NCBI GenBank assembly: GCA_950060715.1
Contig: CATLVA010000147.1
Coordinates: forward strand, 1-5,245
Origin: an uncultured Oligoflexia bacterium
GTDB lineage: Bacteria; Bdellovibrionota; Bacteriovoracia; Bacteriovoracales; Bacteriovoracaceae
DNA length: 5,245 nucleotides
Direction of reading: 5' to 3'
This document shows, piece by piece, positions 1 through 5,245 of this stretch. A program made the position numbers and the translations under genes. How positions within the stretch are numbered: position 1 is the stretch's first letter; every line of letters begins with the position of its first letter. The notes beneath the pieces were generated by a model. It did not search any database. It saw nothing but the letters and a program-made list of their open reading frames with translations, and was not told the DNA's origin.

Positions 1-89
1 GGTTGGGCATAAGCAATAGGGGAAAACAAAAGCTGACAAACGATCAATAAGTGTGTCATCTTATAAATTTGATTTAAGAAGTTTTTCAT
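1..89 (-). CDS. Exported protein of unknown function, N-terminal fragment (signal peptide only)
   Basis: This reading frame runs leftward and leaves the window after 29 complete codons, so only the N-terminus is seen. It starts at the ATG read from 89 to 87. An AGGA Shine-Dalgarno sequence (98-101) lies 8 bases upstream, which favours this start over the second Met at residue 11. The residues form a clear Sec signal peptide: Lys2 and Lys10 in the n-region, a hydrophobic core at about residues 14-25 (LLIVCQLLFSPI), and a signal peptidase I-type site after residues 26-28 (AYA), followed by Gln-Pro. Cys18 lies inside the hydrophobic core without a proper lipobox, so a lipoprotein is unlikely. 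The mature protein should be periplasmic, outer-membrane or secreted. It is transcribed divergently from the FHA-RDD gene. Nothing in the window reveals its function. Confidence 0.72.
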   Translation of the reverse strand, partial: MKNFLNQIYKMTHLLIVCQLLFSPIAYAQ

Positions 90-153
90 ATTCACATTCC
101 TCTACTTTCTTATCGGCTCCAAGCAATTCAAAATTAAGTTTTAACTACCTAAT

Positions 154-159
154 ATTATA
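154..159 (-). promoter_or_regulatory. Candidate -10 box for the leftward exported-protein gene
   Basis: On the minus strand, bases 159 to 154 read TATAAT, a perfect sigma-70 -10 box in the divergent intergenic region, about 65 bases upstream of the leftward ATG at 89. No good -35 box is found at the usual 17-base spacing. The closest match, TTTACT (186-181), has a 21-base spacer, which is too long. The predicted transcription start is near 147, giving a leader of roughly 58 bases. In AT-rich DNA a TATAAT can occur by chance, so this is a moderate call. Confidence 0.4.
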
Positions 160-208
160 CAAGCCCTAGTGTTCTACTCCAGTAAAACTGCTTTTATTTA
201 GGGAAAGC

Positions 209-245
209 TTGGCAAATTGTGTCGTTAAGATAAACTAAATATAAG
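209..245 (+). promoter_or_regulatory. Candidate promoter region for the FHA-RDD/uppP operon
   Basis: Two overlapping sigma-70-like arrangements are visible just upstream of the rightward gene. The first is TTGGCA (209-214) with TAAACT (231-236) at a 16-base spacing. The second is TTGTGT (217-222) with TATAAG (240-245) at a 17-base spacing. The second would start transcription near 252 and leave a leader of about 24 bases that contains the AGGA ribosome-binding site at 263-266. Neither is a strong consensus match and I cannot choose between them from sequence alone. No convincing operator palindrome is present around them. Confidence 0.3.
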
Positions 246-275
246 AAATTAAAGCCTTTTATAGGAAAGCAACGG

Positions 276-2684
276 ATGCTCGGAAAACTTTTCAAAAAGA
301 ATCAGTCGGCCACTAATATTGGCACTCAAATCAATATGGCCCAAGATGATATAGATCCAGACCTACCAAAAGATGCGTATATTACATTTACAAATCTAGA
401 ATCTGAGTTATCAAGAAAGATTTCTCCTAAGCTTACGATTGGAAGAGAGGTGGGAGAACTTTTAATTGATAATGACTCAATTTCTCCGAGGCATTGCACT
501 TTATTAGTAAGCCGCGATGTGGTTTCAATTATTGATCATTCAAGTGAGGAAGGGACTTTTGTTAATAAAAAGCAGTTAGCTGCTGGAAAAATGTTTATCC
601 TGAATCCTAAGGATAAATTAAAATTAGGGAAGTTAACCGCAAAGATTGAATTTAAGCACACTCCAGTTATTCAAGCAGAATCTGAAGTCGAGCATGAATT
701 AGAAGTTGATGACGAATTTAGTGAAGACTCACTTGTTCATGAAGTTGCTGAGATGCCAACACCGAATACTGAAATGCTCAGTTTGGAAACTCCTATTGAA
801 GAAGAGGATGAAGAAGAAATTGAGTCTCAGCCAATGAGTGAGCGTGAAAAACAGCAAGAGTATTCTATGATGACTTCTAAGGGAATCATCTTAGATCAGC
901 ATAGAAAAGAAGTGTTGAAGAAGTCAGCGAAATCGAAAGTTGATATCTATCAACCAGAAATTGATGAAGAGGACGATGAAGTAAAAGGAAAAACTTCATT
1001 TTTTAGTAAACTTCGTTTTTGGAAGAAGAAAGAGAAGAAAGCCAAGGTTGTTGCAGCTTCAGGAAAAGGTAAAAAGGTAACAAAACCTAAGGTTGTAGAG
1101 CCACCTGCTACATCTGGTCTAATAAGGATTGTTGCCTTTGGGTTGGACACATTGTTTGCAATGACCCTGCATACGATAGCAAGTCCTATAGAAGAATTTG
1201 AGTCTTTATTTATTTCTTTTCCAAATACACTCAAAGAAATATTTGATCCTGTATATCAGGAGTACTTAAAGCCGTTAGTTGATCAAGCGAGCACCTCTAG
1301 TGAGGTCATTGCTGACATTATAAATATGCTAGGTGAATCGGAGCTGATCAAGCTTATAATGCCCTATTTTTTCTTTGCGATAGCTCTGCGGATGTTAACT
1401 TCTCTTTTATTTGGATTGAGCTTAGGGCAAGTTGTTATGGGAATAAAGATTTTTAAAGAGTCTTTTTTCCTTAAACGTATTAAAGGTTTAGTGCGTGAAT
1501 TTCTAGGGCTAATAACTCTACCTTTTATTATATTTGATATTCCAACTCTTTTTGGAAAAAGAAGCTTAAAAGAAGTTCTAACTTTTAGTCGTATTTACAC
1601 ACCTCATCCCATGGGGACTAATATCACAATATTCTTTTGGATTCCTGTGGCAATCCTTATTTACGCTTGCGCTCCCGTTTTAGAGGGATTTGAAGCTATC
1701 GAGCCGATTGTTGTCGATACACAAGGGGAGAAGAGAATTGAACCTTGGATTTATACAAGACCGGTTTCTTCAGAGTTTTTGGGAGTAAAATTTGATCAAA
1801 CTGAAAATATGAAGGTTGTTCCTTTAATTGATATTTCGATAAAAGATAAAAAGAAATTTCGTAAATACGGCTTGTATTTTTATAACGTAGAAACAAAACA
1901 GTCGCTCTCGGTATTTAAAGATAAAGGTAATATCAAGTTACTTAATCTGTTTAGAGAATATAAAGAAGAGAACCCACTAATATGGTTTTATGAGCCGTAT
2001 ATTCAAGAGTTTGTTGAAAGCATGAAGCTCAATAATACGAGCTTTAAAGCTAAAATTGATAAGCAAGATATTAATAATATTTCTCAAGAGTTTAGAGAAC
2101 TATTGAAAAATGTCTTTGAGCTCGACCTGGTAACTCTACCAAATTTTCTGGTGGAAGAAGGTCCTTTCATTAAAGCCCATGTAAATTTAAAAAAGAGACT
2201 AGAAAGTATTTTTCCTCATAGAGTTGAAAGTTTAACTTTTTCAAATTTCGGAAATTTTTCAGGGCTGTTATTTACTCATGATATTGGAAAGGATCGCCTT
2301 TATAGCTATATGACGCAAATGAGTCTGTCTCCGGATCTGTATCTCTTTTCAAAAGATGTCTCAAACATTCGAGTAGCAAAAGGCTTTAGAATGGTGAGAT
2401 TTTTATCTGGTGAGGAAAAATTTGAATTTGCTGATGCTGCTTCAGCCTATATCGACTCAATGGCCCTCAAAAAAGAAATCAATGAGTTTGAACGAATGGG
2501 AAAAATCATTGTTGAAAGATTCAGAAGTATCGCCAATATATACAAAGAAACAAATCAGGATATGAAAGAGCTTAAAGGTATAATAGGGCGTAATATGACT
2601 TCTCTCGAAATTGATGGGAAGAAGGACACCGAATTTTACCGAGGCCTAGCTCTCGTTTTGAGTACCCTTAATAAGGAAGAGTAA
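276..2684 (+). CDS. FHA domain-RDD membrane domain protein with unknown C-terminal region
   Basis: This 802-residue membrane protein probably reads phosphothreonine on a partner. The FHA domain spans about residues 33-128 and has all the usual binding-site residues: Gly56-Arg57, Ser70-x-x-His73 and Gly93-Thr94 with Asn97. A linker follows that is strongly acidic at about 134-190 and 228-236, then basic at 245-272. The RDD-type region spans about 279-440. It opens with Arg284, Ala287 and Asp291 in the first hydrophobic segment (281-303) and has further hydrophobic segments near 358-380 and 404-425. A SLGQ-x-x-MGIKI stretch (382-391) resembles the RDD SLGKR..G core, and KRSLKE (428-433) resembles the RDD basic end motif. 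A fourth hydrophobic segment lies at 450-468. Residues 470-802 match no family I recognise; 728-770 looks helical and charged. Whether this region is cytoplasmic or periplasmic depends on whether the 404-425 segment crosses the membrane. The start is supported by AGGA at 263-266, 9 bases upstream. The stop overlaps the uppP start. FHA and RDD calls are firm; the signalling role is inferred. Confidence 0.9.
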   Translation: MLGKLFKKNQSATNIGTQINMAQDDIDPDLPKDAYITFTNLESELSRKISPKLTIGREVGELLIDNDSISPRHCTLLVSRDVVSIIDHSSEEGTFVNKKQLAAGKMFILNPKDKLKLGKLTAKIEFKHTPVIQAESEVEHELEVDDEFSEDSLVHEVAEMPTPNTEMLSLETPIEEEDEEEIESQPMSEREKQQEYSMMTSKGIILDQHRKEVLKKSAKSKVDIYQPEIDEEDDEVKGKTSFFSKLRFWKKKEKKAKVVAASGKGKKVTKPKVVEPPATSGLIRIVAFGLDTLFAMTLHTIASPIEEFESLFISFPNTLKEIFDPVYQEYLKPLVDQASTSSEVIADIINMLGESELIKLIMPYFFFAIALRMLTSLLFGLSLGQVVMGIKIFKESFFLKRIKGLVREFLGLITLPFIIFDIPTLFGKRSLKEVLTFSRIYTPHPMGTNITIFFWIPVAILIYACAPVLEGFEAIEPIVVDTQGEKRIEPWIYTRPVSSEFLGVKFDQTENMKVVPLIDISIKDKKKFRKYGLYFYNVETKQSLSVFKDKGNIKLLNLFREYKEENPLIWFYEPYIQEFVESMKLNNTSFKAKIDKQDINNISQEFRELLKNVFELDLVTLPNFLVEEGPFIKAHVNLKKRLESIFPHRVESLTFSNFGNFSGLLFTHDIGKDRLYSYMTQMSLSPDLYLFSKDVSNIRVAKGFRMVRFLSGEEKFEFADAASAYIDSMALKKEINEFERMGKIIVERFRSIANIYKETNQDMKELKGIIGRNMTSLEIDGKKDTEFYRGLALVLSTLNKEE

Positions 2685-2686
2685 TG
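2674..2686 (+). promoter_or_regulatory. Ribosome-binding site and TAATG translational coupling to uppP
   Basis: The upstream gene ends with TAA at 2682-2684 and uppP begins with ATG at 2684-2686, so one base is shared. AGGA at 2674-2677 lies 6 bases before the ATG, inside the last codons of the upstream gene. This arrangement decides the uppP start and implies co-transcription, probably with ribosomes reinitiating after finishing the upstream protein. Confidence 0.85.
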
Positions 2687-3490
2687 AATCAAAGTTTTGC
2701 TATTTTTTATGGCTTTATTCAGGGCCTTACAGAGTTTTTACCTGTTTCCTCTTCGGGACATTTGGCCATAGTTCCCTTTTTCTTTGAATTGAAAGATCCA
2801 GGCGTCATATTTGATTTAATGATGCATTTAGGAACCGCATTAGCTGTCATTTTGTATTTTAGAAAAGAAGTCATGGATTTAATAAAACAAACGATTCAGC
2901 TGATTTTTAAGAGAAACACAAAAGATACTGTATTTGTTCAAAATTTTATTGCCGCGACTGCCAGCTCTTTCATTCTTATCCTGCTAATCAAAAAGCTAGC
3001 CTTTGAGTACGGTAGAAGCCCGACATTAATAGCGATAAATTTATTTGTGTTTGGTGCCTTGATGTATATAGCAGATAGAAAAAAATCAGAAGGTATTGAT
3101 CTTACAAAATCTATTGATTTTAAACGCTCAATCATTATCGGATTAACTCAGAGCTTTGCTGTGTTTCCTGGCGTTTCAAGATCAGGGATTACCTTAACCT
3201 CTTCAAGATTTTTGGGGCTAGGGCGAGTGGAGGCTTCAAGGTTTTCATTTTTGCTTTCTCTTCCTGTCATTATTGGATCAGTTGTTTTTAAACTTCCTGA
3301 CGTGATTAAAGGCGAGGCAACTTACGTAGGCTTTGATATCATGCTTATAGGAATTGTTTCTTCTTTCGTTTTTGGATTGATTACAATTCATTTTTTCTTG
3401 AAATTGATCGCTAACCTAGGACTAGGTCTATTTTTTGTGTACAGAGCGATTCTTGCAGTGGTGTTATTATATCTGATTTTTTCAGTTTAA
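2684..3490 (+). CDS. uppP: Undecaprenyl-diphosphate phosphatase (UppP/BacA)
   Basis: This integral membrane enzyme removes one phosphate from undecaprenyl diphosphate, regenerating the lipid carrier for peptidoglycan and surface polysaccharide. Overproduction of family members gives bacitracin resistance. The protein has 268 residues, normal for the family, and is hydrophobic throughout. Both catalytic signature regions are intact. The first is Gln13-x-x-x-Glu17 followed by FLPVSSSGH with His26. The second is PGVSRSG at 162-168 with Arg166. Glu17, His26 and Arg166 correspond to the catalytic Glu21, His30 and Arg174 of the Escherichia coli enzyme. The conserved MHLGTALAV stretch lies at 47-55 and a GLGRVEASRFSFLLSLPV stretch at 178-195. 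The first position of the (E/Q)xxxE motif is Gln, an accepted variant. The gene is translationally coupled to the FHA-RDD gene upstream, and its stop abuts the stop of the convergent gene. The family assignment is very secure. Confidence 0.97.
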   Translation: MNQSFAIFYGFIQGLTEFLPVSSSGHLAIVPFFFELKDPGVIFDLMMHLGTALAVILYFRKEVMDLIKQTIQLIFKRNTKDTVFVQNFIAATASSFILILLIKKLAFEYGRSPTLIAINLFVFGALMYIADRKKSEGIDLTKSIDFKRSIIIGLTQSFAVFPGVSRSGITLTSSRFLGLGRVEASRFSFLLSLPVIIGSVVFKLPDVIKGEATYVGFDIMLIGIVSSFVFGLITIHFFLKLIANLGLGLFFVYRAILAVVLLYLIFSV

Positions 3491-5245
3491 TTACTCACCA
3501 CTCGCTCCACCACCTTCATTTCCAGTATCGCTATCAGTAAATGATTGAGGAACACAGTAGACATGATCATTCCATTTTAAACCAGCTTTGAATTTCGTGA
3601 CTCCTCCTCCTACTTCAGATGCATCATCTAAATTTTCATTATAGAGGAATCTTCTAGTGAATGAACCTGCAAATTGCGTATTTTCATCAGGAGCAGGAAT
3701 AAAATAGTCACCCAAAACAACACCTGTAGCAGCTTTTCCTGAACAACACATCGTCGAGGCCATTTTCATCACTTCTTCAGAATCAATATATCCTGTCATC
3801 GGATCAATCGCAGAATCAGGAATTTCTTGATTCCCGAAATATGCACCTTCACTTGAAACATATCTATTGGTGTATACAGTTAGGTCTGTGAAGTCTTCTA
3901 GACAACATCTGTTAACACCTTCATCATTTGCAGCGACTTTTCCTGTACAACATGCGGTATCAGTTGTGTCAGAAGGAACCTCTACTCCAGTCGGTAGGCA
4001 GCAATGAAATTCATTTTCTGAGAAGACTTTTTTAAGCTTTCCAGATCCAATTTCAAAATTATCATAGTCAGCTGCAGAATAGTAATTAACCCCGTTTAAA
4101 GTTACGTTCGCTGTTCCATCGGAGTTTACATCTTTAATTGTGTTATCAATAGGTGTGAAATTTGCTGAAATATCTTCTTGGCTATCACCAACAGGCTTAA
4201 ATACTGAATTATTAGTTTCAATCAATACTTGTGGAATACCTAATAACTCTAGTTTTCCAAGCCAAGTTAGATAAGTTTTTTCAAAGGTTGATCCTTCAAG
4301 AATGTTTCGAACTTCACAGTCTGAAGTTTGAAAATCTTCTTCTTGGCAAGCATATGGAATCGGCGTGTAGCTTGGTAGGTTGTTTAGAGCCGGGTCATTA
4401 TTTGGGGCCCATGATAGTTCTCTAAAAATAGAGATATCAAAAGACTGCAATGCTGTTGGAGCCTGCTTATGACCCCCAGAGTTTCCATTTGATCCGGATG
4501 AATAATTTCTTACCCAGTGTCCGGTACAACACATTCTTTCGTTGTGAAGATGAAGAGTCTTGTACTGAGCTACTGTGTCACTTGTTAATGCAAGTGTCGT
4601 TGATGGTTGAACTGCAGAAACAATAAGGTTAGGGTAGTCATCCGGCTCTGTGGCTAATTTATCATAGATCGTGTGAATTCTAGAGTATCTCTCACTTGAA
4701 TTGAGATCTATATTCACACCAGGAACTTGTGGGTTTCCTGAATCATCTTGTAACCTAAAATCAGAGTTTAGGTGTGGTTGAGAATAGAATGTAAAATCAT
4801 TATCTGTTTCACGACAGCAACGATGCTCGTATAATTCATAGTATTCATTAGGGTAGATAGATCCATTAGAGTATCTCTCTTGTGAATTTGCACAGACTAA
4901 AGACTCTTCCCAAAATTTCTCTTCAGCTTCTGATATTTCCCCATTGAAGTTCGAGACTGATTTAAATTTGCTGGCAATAAAACTATTTGGTGCACACTCA
5001 AAGTCTGAGAAACATTTCGCTCCCGGAGCTCTTAGGCAAGTGTTCTTATGGTACCCAATCGCTGAGACGATTGAGCTTTCATCGTTAAATAGTTTTTTCG
5101 AGCTAAGTGCATCTAAATCTAGAGCATTAGTAGAAAGATTGTTTTTAATTGCATATGGCTGATGAGAGCTATCATCAAGCGAAACGTTATCAAAGTGAGT
5201 GAAGTTTCCATCTTCATCTGTCGCTGGGCAGGCAGAATAGTAGTA
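3491..5245 (-). CDS. Large cysteine-rich protein with paired cysteines, C-terminal 584 codons
   Basis: The frame is open from the stop at 3491-3493 to the right edge, so the start is outside the window. A GTG at 4715-4717 is an internal Val codon, not a start: 176 open codons with the same composition lie upstream and no ribosome-binding site precedes it. The visible part is hydrophilic, without transmembrane segments, rich in Asp, Asn, Ser and Thr, and ends in a Gly-rich tail. It has 20 cysteines. Twelve form six Cys-Cys pairs at visible-fragment residues 143-144, 239-240, 415-416, 432-433, 447-448 and 500-501, in the contexts RCCRE, MCCTG, HCCLP, ACCTG, RCCLE and MCCSG. Near the fragment's start is C-x7-C-x5-C (residues 70, 78, 84), reminiscent of small disulfide domains. 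This composition suggests an exported, disulfide-bonded surface or secreted protein, but the signal peptide is not visible. I do not recognise the family. It converges on uppP with no gap, and codon use looks like that of its neighbours. Confidence 0.85.
   Translation of the reverse strand, partial: YYYSACPATDEDGNFTHFDNVSLDDSSHQPYAIKNNLSTNALDLDALSSKKLFNDESSIVSAIGYHKNTCLRAPGAKCFSDFECAPNSFIASKFKSVSNFNGEISEAEEKFWEESLVCANSQERYSNGSIYPNEYYELYEHRCCRETDNDFTFYSQPHLNSDFRLQDDSGNPQVPGVNIDLNSSERYSRIHTIYDKLATEPDDYPNLIVSAVQPSTTLALTSDTVAQYKTLHLHNERMCCTGHWVRNYSSGSNGNSGGHKQAPTALQSFDISIFRELSWAPNNDPALNNLPSYTPIPYACQEEDFQTSDCEVRNILEGSTFEKTYLTWLGKLELLGIPQVLIETNNSVFKPVGDSQEDISANFTPIDNTIKDVNSDGTANVTLNGVNYYSAADYDNFEIGSGKLKKVFSENEFHCCLPTGVEVPSDTTDTACCTGKVAANDEGVNRCCLEDFTDLTVYTNRYVSSEGAYFGNQEIPDSAIDPMTGYIDSEEVMKMASTMCCSGKAATGVVLGDYFIPAPDENTQFAGSFTRRFLYNENLDDASEVGGGVTKFKAGLKWNDHVYCVPQSFTDSDTGNEGGGASGE
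4682..4702 (-). repeat. Internal repeat copy A in the cysteine-rich gene (NSSERYS)
   Basis: These 21 bases match 4868-4888 at 18 positions, including an exact 12-base run (agagtatctctc on the plus strand). The two copies are 186 bases apart, a whole number of codons, and lie in the same reading frame. This copy encodes NSSERYS, about 53 residues before the MCCTG pair. Confidence 0.6.
4868..4888 (-). repeat. Internal repeat copy B in the cysteine-rich gene (NSQERYS)
   Basis: This is the partner of 4682-4702. It encodes NSQERYS, about 19 residues before the RCCRE pair. The three mismatches all fall in the codon that changes Ser to Gln and the base beside it, so the copies look like remnants of an in-frame module duplication. 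A chance match is not excluded. Confidence 0.6.

Noticed and set aside
30..45. Cys18 of the leftward leader as a lipoprotein lipobox
   Set aside because: The residue before Cys is Val, where a small residue such as Gly or Ala is expected, and a good signal peptidase I site (AYA) follows ten residues later.
250..270. CCT...AGG pairing that could hide the FHA-RDD ribosome-binding site
   Set aside because: Only about three base pairs can form, which is not a stable structure.
950..1234. Minus-strand open frame of 94 codons inside the FHA-RDD gene
   Set aside because: It is antisense to a confident gene; its Ser and Phe runs are the complement of Glu/Asp- and Lys-rich codons.
1696..1896. Minus-strand open frame of 66 codons inside the FHA-RDD gene
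   Set aside because: It is short, antisense to a confident gene, and shows no recognisable domain.
2938..3135. Minus-strand open frame of 65 codons inside uppP
   Set aside because: It lies wholly antisense to a conserved uppP and has no protein features.
3414..3436. Terminator-like hairpin (ACCTA/TAGGT) followed by a T run inside uppP
   Set aside because: The stem is only five base pairs, and the site encodes the conserved C-terminal NLGLGLF region about 60 bases before the stop, so coding constraint explains it.
3473..3485. CTGA/TCAG hairpin at the end of uppP as a bidirectional terminator
   Set aside because: The four-base stem with a T-only loop is too weak, and neither side has a proper T tract after the stem.
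4231..4425. Plus-strand open frame of 64 codons opposite the cysteine-rich gene
   Set aside because: It is antisense to a long open frame with consistent composition and has no recognisable domain.
4715..4717. GTG as the start of the cysteine-rich gene, giving a 408-residue protein
   Set aside because: The same frame stays open for 176 more codons to the window edge with the same cysteine-rich composition, an in-frame repeat crosses this region, and no ribosome-binding site precedes the GTG.
4944..5162. Plus-strand open frame of 72 codons opposite the cysteine-rich gene
   Set aside because: It is antisense to the open part of the cysteine-rich gene and its translation shows no family features.

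Overview
The window is AT-rich chromosomal DNA from a Gram-negative-type bacterium. The AT-rich codon use, the FHA-plus-membrane signalling protein and the large secreted-looking cysteine-rich protein would fit a predatory member of Bdellovibrionota, for example the Bacteriovorax/Halobacteriovorax group. That assignment is an impression from style and gene type, not from a marker gene. There are no RNA genes, insertion sequences, CRISPR arrays or phage genes.

Layout: (1) Bases 1-89, minus strand, hold the first 29 codons of an exported protein that runs off the left edge; only its signal peptide is visible. (2) Bases 90-275 are a divergent intergenic region with a perfect TATAAT box facing left and weaker promoter candidates facing right. 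(3) Bases 276-2684, plus strand, encode an 802-residue protein: a canonical FHA phosphothreonine-binding domain, an acidic-then-basic linker, an RDD-type membrane domain, and a C-terminal region of about 330 residues that I do not recognise. (4) Bases 2684-3490, plus strand, encode UppP/BacA undecaprenyl-diphosphate phosphatase, coupled to the previous gene by a TAATG stop/start overlap. (5) Bases 3491-5245, minus strand, are the last 584 codons of a large cysteine-rich protein with six Cys-Cys pairs, whose start lies beyond the right edge. Its stop codon abuts the uppP stop with no base between them.

The FHA-RDD protein and UppP look like a two-gene operon. UppP recycles the lipid carrier for peptidoglycan and surface polysaccharide. 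The FHA-RDD protein could tie a Thr-kinase signal to the envelope, but only the coupling supports a link. The cysteine-rich protein is convergent to this operon and probably unrelated in function. Its paired cysteines and a recurring RY(S/V)...CC pattern make it the least explained object in the window. Nothing here amounts to a clearly recognisable new system.
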